NCBI GenBank assembly: GCA_013215465.1
Contig: JABSOW010000002.1
Coordinates: 62,001 to 126,000 of the forward strand
From: Colwellia sp.
Lineage (GTDB): Bacteria > Pseudomonadota > Gammaproteobacteria > Enterobacterales > Alteromonadaceae
Length of the DNA: 64,000 nt
Direction of reading: 5' to 3'
The translations under genes and the position numbers were made by a program. Position 1 is the stretch's first letter. Every line of letters begins with the position of its first letter. Shown here one piece after another: positions 17,304-26,462 of the stretch. The notes beneath the pieces were generated by a model, which was not told the origin of the DNA, ran no database searches, and worked only from the letters and a program-made list of their open reading frames with translations.

Positions 17304-18611
17304 TTACAATTGTGCGAAACACTTAGCTGCTATTTCAAGGGTTTTTTCGATAACATCATCAGTATGTGCGGTAGATAAAAATCCTGTTTCAAACGCTGAT
17401 GGTGCAAGGTAAACACCGTGCTCTAACATTAAATGAAAGAAACGATTAAATTTATCACTATCACAAGCCATCACTTGTTCAAAAGTAGTGATGGGTTGGT
17501 CATCATCAGTAAAGAAAAAGCCAAACATAGCACCAACATAGTTAATACTTAAATTAACACCATGTCGTTCTGCCGCCGCTTTTAAACCCATGGCTAATTT
17601 TTCAGTAGCAGCTGTTAGTTGTTGATGCTTATCACCTTTCGCTAACTCTGTTAACGCGGCAAGACCTGCAGCCATGGCTATTGGGTTACCTGAAAGCGTG
17701 CCAGCTTGATATACTGGACCTACTGGTGCAATGTAATCCATAATCTCTTGTTTACCACCGAAAGCACCTACTGGCATACCACCACCAATGACTTTACCTA
17801 AAGTAGTTAAATCTGGTTTGATATTGTAATGTGCTTGCGCGCCACCTAATGCAACGCGAAAACCTGTCATTACTTCATCAAGAATCAATACTGAGTTATA
17901 TTGATCACACACTTCACGCAAGCCTTCAAGGAAACCTTCAACCGGAGGAATACAATTCATATTGCCTGCTACTGGCTCAACGATAATACAAGCGATTTGA
18001 TCGGGATATTGAGCAAAAATCTCTTTTACTTGTTCAATATTATTATAGCTAACGGTTAACGTGTGCTTGGCAAAATCAGCAGGGATACCCGGAGAATTTG
18101 GTACGCCTAAAGTTAATGCACCAGAGCCTGCTTTAACGAGTAATGAGTCGGCATGACCATGATAACACCCTTCAAATTTTAAAATTTTATCGCGATTAGT
18201 ATAGCCCCGGGCTAAGCGAATAGCACTCATGGTCGCTTCTGTGCCAGAGCTAACCATGCGCAGTGATTCCATTGACGGTACTAATTCACGTACTTTTTCT
18301 GCCATGGTTACTTCTAGCTCTGTGGGTGCGCCGAAGCTTAAACCATTTTGGGCAGTGTTAATCACCGCATCTAAAATCGCCGGGTGGTTATGACCTAAAA
18401 TCATTGGTCCCCATGAGCCGACATAATCAATATAAGCATTATCATCTACATCATAAATATAAGCGCCTTGAGCACGTTTAATAAACGATGGTGTACCACC
18501 AACACTATTAAAGGCACGTACAGGAGAGTTAACGCCACCAGGGATCACTTTTTTTGCTTGATTAAATAGCTCTTCAGACTTATTTGTCACTAAATTTGCA
18601 GTTTGCTTCAT
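17304..18611 (-). CDS. hemL: glutamate-1-semialdehyde 2,1-aminomutase HemL
   Basis: PLP enzyme making 5-aminolevulinate from glutamate-1-semialdehyde, the C5 route to haem. 435 residues, the usual length. Seen: [11 protein letters not shown] near residue 24, GYVGSWGP-type region ([18 protein letters not shown]), [11 protein letters not shown]-like [27 protein letters not shown], and the PLP lysine in [18 protein letters not shown] (about 269). Monocistronic by position, convergent with moeA. Confidence 0.97.
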   Translation of the reverse strand: MKQTANLVTNKSEELFNQAKKVIPGGVNSPVRAFNSVGGTPSFIKRAQGAYIYDVDDNAYIDYVGSWGPMILGHNHPAILDAVINTAQNGLSFGAPTELEVTMAEKVRELVPSMESLRMVSSGTEATMSAIRLARGYTNRDKILKFEGCYHGHADSLLVKAGSGALTLGVPNSPGIPADFAKHTLTVSYNNIEQVKEIFAQYPDQIACIIVEPVAGNMNCIPPVEGFLEGLREVCDQYNSVLILDEVMTGFRVALGGAQAHYNIKPDLTTLGKVIGGGMPVGAFGGKQEIMDYIAPVGPVYQAGTLSGNPIAMAAGLAALTELAKGDKHQQLTAATEKLAMGLKAAAERHGVNLSINYVGAMFGFFFTDDDQPITTFEQVMACDSDKFNRFFHLMLEHGVYLAPSAFETGFLSTAHTDDVIEKTLEIAAKCFAQL

Positions 18612-18714
18612 AAGTTCACTCTTTATTTTTCACTGATTATTTATTTGACTTGAAAAAGGTCAGTTTTAACCAGTAAATAAGGAAAAATTAATGTAATTAT
18701 TCATCTAGCCTGAT

Positions 18715-18802
18715 TCGGTTCGCCCTGAGCGTGCAGCAGTTGAAGGGAAAAACCGTTCATACTTCGACAGACGGTTCGTTCTTCACCTGCTCAGCACCAA
18801 GG
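18715..18802. repeat. REP-like imperfect palindromic repeat
   Basis: Between hemL and pyrB a GC-richer block begins CGGTTCGCCCTGAGC and ends GCTCAGCACCAAGG, with CCGTTC, CTTCGACAG and GGTTCG between. It resembles the CTTCGACAAGCTCAGGGCGAACGG palindromes common in marine proteobacterial intergenic regions, here with altered arms. Base composition is unlike the AT-rich flanks. Confidence 0.5.
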
Positions 18803-18861
18803 TATTAAATAGCCTGCTGAATAGATACAAATTAATATTAGTTAACGGTGTAAATAAGTAA

Positions 18862-19872
18862 TTAACGTTTATTTGTGTACCAGTTTACCTCTTTTTCATA
18901 TTGGCTTAATTGATCTTCAACACCTAATGTTAAGGCAAATAATGCCATTCTGACTAAAACACCATTTTGTGCTTGCCTGAAAATGGCTAAGCTGTCTAAA
19001 TCATTTAAATCTATATCTAATTCATTTGCTTCAGGGCGAGAGTCTCGTGGCAGTGGGTGCATAATAACGGTATTTTCACGACAATATTGCTGATATACAC
19101 TTTTGTTTAAACTGAAATGTCCGCGGTATAAATCAGCCTCATCTTTACTGGCAAAACGTTCTTGTTGAATACGGGTTTGATAAATCACATCGCAAGATAA
19201 ATTTCCTGCCATGGTGTCGGTAATAATGACTTGATGACCGGCATTTTCAAGGGTTGAAATTACACTGTCAGGCATTTGCAACGCAGTTGGCGAGACCATA
19301 GTTATTTTTACATTGTTATACAAACTAAGCAGTTTCGATAATGAATGTACCGTGCGGCCGTGTTTTAAATCACCCATCAAGACAATGTCAAGGTTATCTA
19401 AGCCTTTATGAAAGTGCATCATTTCTGATTGTATGGTAAATAAATCTAATAGCGCTTGTGTAGGATGTTCATTCGCACCATCGCCACCATTAATTACCGG
19501 TACCGTACTGCCTTGGGAAAATTGTTCAACTGAGTGCATTTGCGGATGACGCATGGTGATAACATCAGAGTAACCACTGATCACTTGCGCAGTATCAAAT
19601 AAAGATTCACCTTTGCTCAGTGAAGTGTTTTCTTGTCCGACGGTTTCGCGTACATAGCCACCTAGTAGATTAAAAGCGGTACCAAAACTCACGCGAGTAC
19701 GGGTACTAGGTTCGAAAAATAAATTACTTAAAATTGCACCCTCAAGTACGGTGCATCGTTTCTGGCGAGCAGCATAGGGCGCCATTTGTGCGGAAATATC
19801 TAATATTCTGACTATTGCTTCACGATCAAATTGCGAAACTGACAAAATATGGCTACCTTGAAAATTCATCAT
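18862..19872 (-). CDS. pyrB: aspartate carbamoyltransferase catalytic subunit PyrB
   Basis: Forms carbamoyl-aspartate in pyrimidine synthesis. 336 residues, about 25 longer than E. coli PyrB. Motifs: carbamoyl phosphate loop FFEPSTRTRVSF (about 53-64), NGGDGANEHPTQALLDL, GDLKHGRTVHSLSK, YQTRIQ and HPLPRDSRPE. No pyrI regulatory gene follows: the downstream neighbour is hemL after a 250-nt gap with a REP-like repeat. So this is the longer PyrB type found in Shewanella and Legionella that is not encoded with PyrI. The start could be the first or second ATG. Confidence 0.95.
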   Translation of the reverse strand: MMNFQGSHILSVSQFDREAIVRILDISAQMAPYAARQKRCTVLEGAILSNLFFEPSTRTRVSFGTAFNLLGGYVRETVGQENTSLSKGESLFDTAQVISGYSDVITMRHPQMHSVEQFSQGSTVPVINGGDGANEHPTQALLDLFTIQSEMMHFHKGLDNLDIVLMGDLKHGRTVHSLSKLLSLYNNVKITMVSPTALQMPDSVISTLENAGHQVIITDTMAGNLSCDVIYQTRIQQERFASKDEADLYRGHFSLNKSVYQQYCRENTVIMHPLPRDSRPEANELDIDLNDLDSLAIFRQAQNGVLVRMALFALTLGVEDQLSQYEKEVNWYTNKR

Positions 19873-19953
19873 ATTGAAAAGTATTCGAGAAAAAATTTGC
19901 AGAAATATAGCACAAATACGTGCTTATTAAAATAACGGTTGAGTAAACTAATG

Positions 19954-20223
19954 TATATACCCATGTTACCTCAAGATGCAGGATTCAGCTGGAATTAGAA
20001 ACGTCTTTAGACAAGGTATTGATTGAAGAGAATGGTTGTTCCCTTGTCGAAATCAATAACGTAGCATAAAGCGTTTCTAAACCAGCCCACGGGGATGTTT
20101 GAGCAAACCATGTTCTTCGTTACATCTTTTCTTAAGGGAACGCCATTAATAAAAAGATGTGTCTTGATCATGAATCGCTCAAGCATCCTGAAACTCGCAT
20201 CTTGAAGTATCATGGGTATATAT
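19954..20223. mobile_element. MITE-like element A, about 270 bp, TATACCC inverted ends
   Basis: The ends TATATACCCATG...CAAGATGC and GCATCTTGAAG...CATGGGTATATA are inverted copies that match at about 33 of 39 positions. The interior holds a second inverted repeat (GAAACG/CGTTTC, ACAAGG/CCTTGT). No transposase is encoded. It fills most of the 470 nt between pyrB and the protease. Two other places in the window share its ends (22519-22744 and 36723-36763). Confidence 0.6.
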
Positions 20224-20296
20224 GAATGCCCACAAAAATAAACATTAAAAATTGTTTACCGGAAAAGACCTTCAAGCTTGGGTATAAATATGGGCA

Positions 20297-20322
20297 TAAA
20301 AAAAGGCCGTAAACGACCTTTT
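20297..20322 (-). terminator. rho-independent terminator of the S1 protease gene
   Basis: On the minus strand AAAGGTCG-TTTA-CGGCCTTT followed by T residues lies 20 nt after the protease stop. Confidence 0.8.
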
Positions 20323-20342
20323 AAATATAGGCGATAACGTTA

Positions 20343-22451
20343 TTATTTATTTCTGCGAAGACTGATAACAACCATAAATAGGAGTGACAACCAGGCTATG
20401 CTGCCGCCACCGCGACTAGAATTTTCGGTGGGATTTGTCGGTGTTGGCGTAACAACTTCTACCGGCGTAACAACTTCTACCGGCGTAAAAACAACATTAC
20501 GCAGATGAGCATTATCATCACCTGCTAAGCCAAACTGGTCTTTTTGATATACCCAGGTAATATTATGCTCCCCAGCAGTAAGTTCAATAGATTTACTTTG
20601 GTAAGCAAGCTCACCAGAAATAAATTGAATTAACTTCCCATCAATATATAAATATAGGGCATCAAAAGGGGTTTCTGGCTCGTCAGTATTTTCTTCTGAG
20701 GATACCGACCATTCAAAGGATAATTCACCTGCTCCAGATACAGTAACCAAGACGATACTTGCTTGATTATCTGCAATGCTACCGCTAACAATGGCGGCTT
20801 CGGTGTTATCAAGCTGCCAAGCTGAGCTCTCATCACTACCACCACTATACCAAGTTAAGGCATTGTTAGCGCTAGAGAGTTGTGTTTGTATGTTACTGGC
20901 TAATGCGATAGTTTGTGCTGAAACCTTAGCACTACTTGTAGCAATATTACTATTGTCTGAATTGATAATAATATTAGCACTATGATTGCCAACTGTGGTA
21001 GCGTCATAGTTAACCTGCAACAGACAAGTCGCTCCAGCGGCGATAGTATTACAATTATCGTTTGCTACCGTAAAATTAGCATCACCATCAATTTGGAAAG
21101 TTAAGTTGGCAGTTAGTTCACTATTATTAATCACCTCTAGTTCTGTAGCTGTTGCTGTGTTTTGTGCTTGCACCGTAAAGTCAAAAACTTGCTCAATAGC
21201 GATACCTTGGGTGATTTCATTAATCCAATCGCTAAAAAATGCAGTACGGGTATAAACACCGGGAAAACCATCAGCAGCACAACCTATGCCCCAACTCACA
21301 ATGCCGACTTGTTGCCAGCCTTCATTAGTATTGATCATTAATGGGCCACCACTGTCGCCTTGGCATGAGCCTTTGCCACCACCGGGAATAGATGCACAAA
21401 TCATCGCGTCAGTAATGTCTATATCATTTACGGTAAATGTTCCTTCAAATCCATTGGTGTAGGATTGCGCTAGGATACTTTTGCATTCATCATTAGTATG
21501 CAGCTGTAGATCAACTTGATGTAATTTATCGGGGAAGTCTGATGTAGGACCACCGTTAGCTTCGTAACCTTCTCTTCCTCCCCAACCGACAACAGTTACG
21601 GAACTATTCTCGATAACAAACTGCTCTGTTGCTGCTAAATCAATTAATGTTATTGCTGGATTGTTTACACTTTCAACTAGTTCAATTAAGGCTATGTCAT
21701 TATTCAATTCAACATCTAGTTGATAATCAGCGTGCATATAAATGCGTTTAACTGCTTTTACACTTTTAGCGCCATTACTTAAATCGTATTCGCCGACATT
21801 AATTTTTAATTGCTGTGGTGAGACACCTTCAACACAATGAGATGCCGTTAATAGCCATTTGCCGCCAAGGAAGGATGCACCACAGATTGATGATTGTGCT
21901 ACCGCAACTTCTTCGGTAACGGTTAAGCTTGCACTTACGCCAATATTCGCTTGTAAACTAGCTCCGTCAGCTTGCGTGATCGCAACTGCAGGTATTGTTC
22001 CGGTGAAGTTTTCACCTAACGTACCACGAATAACACCTTCTTGATGATTGTAGATAATAGCGCCTATACCGCCGCCTGCTTGGCAGTTTGCTACTTTCAC
22101 CGTAAAATCGATATCACCACGTTCAATTAAACAAATTTTGTCAGTAGCATCGGCGCATTGCGTATCGCCAATGCCACAGTCAACGGTATTACCGGTGGCG
22201 CTACCGACAAAACCACCAGTAAAGGCTTGGCTTTCATAAATAGTATTATCAACAGTTAGTGAGGTTGATATTTCATGAGAGGTATCAACCAAAACTGACA
22301 TCCATGGCCAGTCACCCTCTGAGGCAACTTCCCCACCGACAATTTTAGGTTTTATTGGTATTAATTCGCTGCTTTTTGCTGAGCTGCTGTCGCTAATAAA
22401 AGTTGCGCAGCATAAAACCGTGAGCGCGGCTATTTTTAAGTAGTGTTGCAT
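20343..22451 (-). CDS. secreted S1 serine protease with inserted PA domain and GlyGly-CTERM
   Basis: Exported trypsin-fold protease, 702 residues from the ATG with AAGGGT upstream and a clear signal peptide (1-24). Activation site IVGG is at 37-40. A protease-associated (PA) domain (about 55-185, containing CLIERGDIDFTVKVANCQ and GAIIYNH) is inserted before the catalytic His205 (LTASHC), Asp252 (NNDIALIEL) and Ser367 (GDSGGP). Residue 361, at the S1-pocket position equal to trypsin Asp189, is Gly, so Lys/Arg specificity is not expected. Then come an Ig-like domain (about 420-510), a lectin-like part and a VEVVTP repeat. The C-terminus GGGSIAWLSLLFMVVISLRR is a GlyGly-CTERM signal for rhombosortase processing and cell-surface anchoring. 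Confidence 0.88.
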   Translation of the reverse strand: MQHYLKIAALTVLCCATFISDSSSAKSSELIPIKPKIVGGEVASEGDWPWMSVLVDTSHEISTSLTVDNTIYESQAFTGGFVGSATGNTVDCGIGDTQCADATDKICLIERGDIDFTVKVANCQAGGGIGAIIYNHQEGVIRGTLGENFTGTIPAVAITQADGASLQANIGVSASLTVTEEVAVAQSSICGASFLGGKWLLTASHCVEGVSPQQLKINVGEYDLSNGAKSVKAVKRIYMHADYQLDVELNNDIALIELVESVNNPAITLIDLAATEQFVIENSSVTVVGWGGREGYEANGGPTSDFPDKLHQVDLQLHTNDECKSILAQSYTNGFEGTFTVNDIDITDAMICASIPGGGKGSCQGDSGGPLMINTNEGWQQVGIVSWGIGCAADGFPGVYTRTAFFSDWINEITQGIAIEQVFDFTVQAQNTATATELEVINNSELTANLTFQIDGDANFTVANDNCNTIAAGATCLLQVNYDATTVGNHSANIIINSDNSNIATSSAKVSAQTIALASNIQTQLSSANNALTWYSGGSDESSAWQLDNTEAAIVSGSIADNQASIVLVTVSGAGELSFEWSVSSEENTDEPETPFDALYLYIDGKLIQFISGELAYQSKSIELTAGEHNITWVYQKDQFGLAGDDNAHLRNVVFTPVEVVTPVEVVTPTPTNPTENSSRGGGSIAWLSLLFMVVISLRRNK
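20454..20489. repeat. 18-bp direct repeat within the protease gene
   Basis: GGCGTAACAACTTCTACC occurs twice in tandem, giving the repeated VEVVTP in the linker before the C-terminal sorting signal. It looks like a slippage-prone spacer. Confidence 0.7.
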
Positions 22452-22518
22452 TTTTTGAACCCTTAACTGAAATTTATTAGTTATTAATAAAATAACCAAT
22501 AAACTCAAAATCGTTAAC

Positions 22519-22744
22519 TATACCCGTTACCATTCAAGGCGCTGTGATGAAATAATGGTTGTTCCATTATAAATTACAGCAACGATGAAGTGATGTTACT
22601 CAAACGCTTCTTCGATGGGTTTAAAATGACTTTATACCGCGTTAAATAATTAAACCATAGAGTGACTATGCTTTAATTATTTTCCTTGCCTAAAGCCATT
22701 TTAATTCCCACTGATATCCTGCACTTTGATTGGTAACGGGTATA
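22519..22744. mobile_element. MITE-like element B, about 226 bp
   Basis: Ends TATACCCGTTACCATTCAA and, inverted, TTGATTGGTAACGGGTATA match almost perfectly. Inside is a nested structure: AAATAATTAAA/TTTAATTATTT with CATAG/CTATG at its tip, itself flanked by TTAAAATGaCTTTA/TAAAGcCATTTTAA. It has no coding capacity. It shares terminal sequence with element A but has another interior. It lies upstream of the protease gene. Confidence 0.6.
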
Positions 22745-22759
22745 AATGTTATCCATTAC

Positions 22760-22781
22760 AAAAGTAAAGTACTTTACTTTT
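22760..22781. repeat. 22-bp perfect palindrome
   Basis: A perfect dyad centred on AAAGTAAAGTACTTTACTTT, in the spacer between the protease promoter side and hemJ. Possible operator; no known site recognised. Confidence 0.35.
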
Positions 22782-22831
22782 AAAACTAGTGCAATAATTA
22801 TTTATGTGGAAAATATTCAAGCAAAATGGAT

Positions 22832-22874
22832 ATAAAATCTTGTCAGGATAAACGTTGTATTTTTATCCTGACAA
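22832..22874 (-). terminator. hairpin downstream of hemJ
   Basis: TTGTCAGGATAAA and TTTATCCTGACAA form a perfect 13-bp stem with a 9-nt loop; on the minus strand it is followed by GATTTTAT. It lies 28 nt after the hemJ stop, fitting a terminator. Confidence 0.6.
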
Positions 22875-22901
22875 ATGGATCATTATGTAAAGAATAACGG
22901 A

Positions 22902-23348
22902 CTAGCTTGGTTTCACGTAAGCCAAAATAATGACTGCGACAAGGGCTAACACCGGAATTTCATTGAAAATACGATAGAACTTTCCTGAACGTGTGTTGTT
23001 ATTTTGCTGAAATCTTTTTACTAGTTTAAAACAATAACCATGATAACTAAGTAATAAGATAACTAAGGTTAACTTTATGTGTAACCATTTTGCGGCAACA
23101 AACCAAGTATAGCCATAAGCATAGATCAGCAGTAAACCTAACAATACAGTGAATATGGCAAAGGGAGTAATAAAATAAAGCAGGCGTTTTTCCATGCCTT
23201 TTAAGTGCTCGGCTACTTCTTTAGAAGTAGTTTCGGCATGATTGACAAATAAGCGGGGTAAATAAAAAATACCGGCAAACCAAGCAACCATAAAAATAAC
23301 ATGGAAAGCTTTAAACCATAAAAGGTAATTTATTATAAACTCGTTCAT
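22902..23348 (-). CDS. hemJ: HemJ-type protoporphyrinogen IX oxidase
   Basis: Inner membrane protein, 148 residues, four hydrophobic segments. The N-terminal WFKAFHVIFMVAWFAGIFYLPRLFV is the HemJ (UPF0093) signature with its conserved His; KWLHIKLTLV is the second conserved block. HemJ oxidises protoporphyrinogen IX in haem synthesis. With hemL at 17-18 kb, two haem genes lie in this region, though not in one operon. It is 54 nt from the ClC gene on the same strand. Confidence 0.9.
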   Translation of the reverse strand: MNEFIINYLLWFKAFHVIFMVAWFAGIFYLPRLFVNHAETTSKEVAEHLKGMEKRLLYFITPFAIFTVLLGLLLIYAYGYTWFVAAKWLHIKLTLVILLLSYHGYCFKLVKRFQQNNNTRSGKFYRIFNEIPVLALVAVIILAYVKPS

Positions 23349-23401
23349 TACTTTATTTTTCCTTTAATTTATTTATCTAGAGAAATACCAACGGGGCTAA
23401 T

Positions 23402-25201
23402 TTATTGCTTAACTGGGTAGAGTTTCCCGATCACTAGTTTACCAGTAACAAGGTATTGTCTAATTTGTTCAAAGGTGACTATGCCCATTATATCATTAAC
23501 ATCATTTTGATAAATGTATACTGCTCCACAACGCTCGGTAATTAATAGTTGGTATGCCTCCGCTAAGGTAGCTTGATGAGATATTGGAATGAGTTTATGT
23601 AAACGCATTTTATCTGAAATTTGGTAAGTAACTGTTTCGCTAAATATGGGGGTGTTATCGATATTATTTAATGCTTTGCTCGCTAAGGGGAGCTGCTCAC
23701 TAAATTCAGCCCAATAATAATCAATCTGTTTTATAACATTACTCTGCTTAGTGCTCTTTTCAATGATTTTATTGATCACGGGCATGTTTATATCACTACT
23801 CACAACCATACCGGCAAGGGAGCGTTGTGATGCATTTTCTACCAGTTCAAATTTTTCTATCATTAATGCTAACACGCCAATTTTTTGCAAGGTTTTTTCG
23901 ATGGGAGGAGTTCGATAAATAAGATTTTGCACATCAAGCTGCATGGTAAATATAGAGCGATTTTTAAATAATTGACCAGAGATTATACTTGAAATGGTGA
24001 TTACGATCATCGCGGGTACGATTATTTCTAGCTGTCCAGACAATTCAACCACCGCTAATAATGCTGCTAGCGGGGCATTTAAGCTAGCAGCCATAAAACC
24101 AGCCATGCCCATTAAAATGAAATCACTGCCTATATGCTCACCCGGATAGAATTGCATCGTTAATGCGCCACTTAATGCGCCAGCAATAGCCCCAATACCA
24201 ATGATGGGGCCAATAATACCGCCAGGAATACCTAAGCCTAGGGCAAATGTAGTCATTAAAAACTTTGCTAACAATAAACTAAATAATAGTCCTACCTGCC
24301 AGTTGTTGGCTAAAGATATATCAATAGCACTTGTGCCTGTGCCCATTGCCTCGGGAATTAAGTAACCTAAACTACCAGTTATCAGGGCGGCTAACATCAG
24401 CCTTGGTATTATGTGGAATTTTGTACTGTGTTTAATAATGCCAACTAAGCTTTTATTGAAAGCGGCGGCAAGTACACCTAAAAAAATAGCCAGAATCACT
24501 AAAGGGATATAATGTTGGGGAATTAATTCTATTTTATGAAAATAGTCAAAGTTGTGTGATGTATCAAAAACAGAGCTTGTCACTAAAGAGCCAACCAATG
24601 AAGCCAACATGATGGGAATAAAAATATGCACTTTATATTCACGCATAATAACTTCCATAACAAAAAGCACTGCGGCAATAGGGGTGTTAAAGGTAGCGGC
24701 GATGCCTGCGGCGATACCACAAGCGCATAAAGTACGAATACTATTATGAGGAAGTTTTAATAGGCTGCCTAAGTAACTACTACAAGCTGCGCCTAAATGC
24801 ACGGCAGGTCCTTCTCTGCCCACTGAAAATCCGGAAGCAAGCGCTACCGCACTACCAAAAAATTGGTTTAAGGTGTTTTTGAGCGGCATCACGCCATGAG
24901 CTACTTTTAATCGATGTAATACAAAAGGAATACCTGTTCTTAAGTATTTATAGCCAGTTAGCCAAGCAAATAACAAAATAACTAAAGAGCCAATGATAGG
25001 TAAATCAAAACGACTTATTTTATCCAAGGTGTTATAGTTGTCGCGCTTAACTAGGTAGAGTTGTTGGATTTCTTCAATGGTTAAGGTAAACAAAACGACT
25101 AATAATGCTGATGCAAACCCACCGATAATGGCAAGAAAACATATTTGCCATGAGGTTTTAGGTAATGATAAATGTTTTCTTATCGCGTTAAGAGGTGTCA
25201 T
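23402..25201 (-). CDS. ClC-family chloride channel or antiporter with CBS domain
   Basis: Inner membrane ClC protein, 599 residues, with about ten to twelve hydrophobic segments. The gating-glutamate motif GREGPAVHLG is intact (about 126-135), and GLGIPGGIIGP forms part of the pore. The usual N-terminal GSGIP filter motif is changed to RTGIP, with Thr in place of the central Ser. The C-terminal 150 residues contain one recognisable CBS-like repeat (AEAYQLLITERCGAVYIYQ, near the end). Channel versus Cl-/H+ exchange cannot be decided here. It is the first gene of a pair with hemJ. Confidence 0.9.
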   Translation of the reverse strand: MTPLNAIRKHLSLPKTSWQICFLAIIGGFASALLVVLFTLTIEEIQQLYLVKRDNYNTLDKISRFDLPIIGSLVILLFAWLTGYKYLRTGIPFVLHRLKVAHGVMPLKNTLNQFFGSAVALASGFSVGREGPAVHLGAACSSYLGSLLKLPHNSIRTLCACGIAAGIAATFNTPIAAVLFVMEVIMREYKVHIFIPIMLASLVGSLVTSSVFDTSHNFDYFHKIELIPQHYIPLVILAIFLGVLAAAFNKSLVGIIKHSTKFHIIPRLMLAALITGSLGYLIPEAMGTGTSAIDISLANNWQVGLLFSLLLAKFLMTTFALGLGIPGGIIGPIIGIGAIAGALSGALTMQFYPGEHIGSDFILMGMAGFMAASLNAPLAALLAVVELSGQLEIIVPAMIVITISSIISGQLFKNRSIFTMQLDVQNLIYRTPPIEKTLQKIGVLALMIEKFELVENASQRSLAGMVVSSDINMPVINKIIEKSTKQSNVIKQIDYYWAEFSEQLPLASKALNNIDNTPIFSETVTYQISDKMRLHKLIPISHQATLAEAYQLLITERCGAVYIYQNDVNDIMGIVTFEQIRQYLVTGKLVIGKLYPVKQ

Positions 25202-25259
25202 TATTATTGGTAACTAGTGTCAGTTCACATCATTTTTATTGGGTTATTATACGTTACAC

Positions 25260-25976
25260 ATGAATTGGTTAGCAAAAATAAATCTTACTGTGGTTATCAA
25301 GCGTTTGGGACCATTTAAATCGGCATTGTTTTTAGTCATTCTGATAGTACTTTGCTTATTTACCGGTTATCGGTTAGGTAATTTCTATCATCACTTTCAA
25401 ACTACCACATTAGCACAACAGAAAAACCGACTTGAACACTTATATCAACAACAAGCACTGCAAGTTGAGCGAATTCACATCTTGGAAGTAGAATTGGCGG
25501 TAGAGCAATTGGCCAATCAAAACGCACAAGTTATCTTACAGCAAATGGCTGATGAACATTATCAGGTTAAGAAGCAGTTAGGCTTTTATGAAAAAGTGAT
25601 GGCACCTGAGAAAGGAGCTAATGGCTTGGTGATTGATAATGTAAAAATAACAGCCAGTCGAAGCCCTAATCATTATAACTTTCAAATTGTTTTAGTGCAG
25701 CAACAACTAAAAAAACGCTATGCTAAAGGTTATGTCGATATTATGATAATAGGCAGTTTTGATAATAAACCTAGCCAATTAGCATTGTCTGACATTTCCA
25801 CGGAGACTAAAAAAAGTTTGTCGTTTAGCTTTAAATATTTTCAAGTTATTTCAGGCTCTTTTACTTTGCCTAATGATTTTATTGCTGAAAAGGTACAGGT
25901 GTCAGCGATATTAACGAAAAGTAAATGGCAGAAATATCAAAAGCTTAATGAAACGCTACCTTGGATTTTAGAGTAA
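25260..25976 (+). CDS. membrane-anchored coiled-coil protein (DUF6776-like)
   Basis: A 238-residue protein with one N-terminal membrane helix (about 20-40, ALFLVILIVLCLFTGYRLG), a coiled-coil segment (about 55-110, rich in Gln, Leu and Glu) and a C-terminal beta-rich periplasmic domain. It resembles the DUF6776 family that sits beside erpA in related bacteria; that assignment is from memory. Its function is unknown. The ATG at 25260 is chosen over a TTG seven codons earlier. It precedes erpA on the same strand by about 110 nt. Confidence 0.65.
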   Translation: MNWLAKINLTVVIKRLGPFKSALFLVILIVLCLFTGYRLGNFYHHFQTTTLAQQKNRLEHLYQQQALQVERIHILEVELAVEQLANQNAQVILQQMADEHYQVKKQLGFYEKVMAPEKGANGLVIDNVKITASRSPNHYNFQIVLVQQQLKKRYAKGYVDIMIIGSFDNKPSQLALSDISTETKKSLSFSFKYFQVISGSFTLPNDFIAEKVQVSAILTKSKWQKYQKLNETLPWILE

Positions 25977-26084
25977 TAGCTGAATAATACTTGATTAAAT
26001 TAGTCAGGTTTAAGATAATTACCGTAATTGATATTGTTTACCTCCTTTGTTTGCCCTTTTTTTTTAAGTAGAAAGTTGAATTCC

Positions 26085-26438
26085 ATGCCTGATCCTATCT
26101 CAAATCCAGAATTACCAATTAAGTTCACTGATGCAGCGGCGACTAAAGTGTTGTCTTTGATCACCGAAGAAGAAAATCCAGCATTAAAGCTTAGGGTTTA
26201 TGTTACTGGTGGCGGTTGTTCTGGTTTTCAGTATGGTTTTACTTTTGATGAAAAAGTGAATGATGGTGATATGACCATTGAAAAACAGGGAGTAACAATG
26301 GTTATCGACCCGATGAGCTTACAGTATTTAGTTGACGGTGAAGTTGATTATCTGGAAAGTTTAGAAGGTAGCCGCTTTGTCGTTAATAATCCTAACGCCA
26401 CAACAACTTGTGGCTGTGGCTCTTCTTTTTCTATCTAG
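26085..26438 (+). CDS. erpA: iron-sulfur cluster insertion protein ErpA
   Basis: A-type carrier delivering Fe-S clusters, 117 residues. The three cluster-binding cysteines are in [11 protein letters not shown] and in [12 protein letters not shown] at the C-terminus. The start [19 protein letters not shown] matches the family; a longer frame upstream is not supported. It has relevance for MoaA in this window, a double [4Fe-4S] enzyme (inference). Confidence 0.96.
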   Translation: MPDPISNPELPIKFTDAAATKVLSLITEEENPALKLRVYVTGGGCSGFQYGFTFDEKVNDGDMTIEKQGVTMVIDPMSLQYLVDGEVDYLESLEGSRFVVNNPNATTTCGCGSSFSI

Positions 26439-26462
26439 TGTCTTTTGTAATTACTATTACTT

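Noticed and set aside
20007-20213. 68-codon open frame on the minus strand
   Set aside because: It lies wholly inside the structured repeat element A, has no ribosome binding site and no family.
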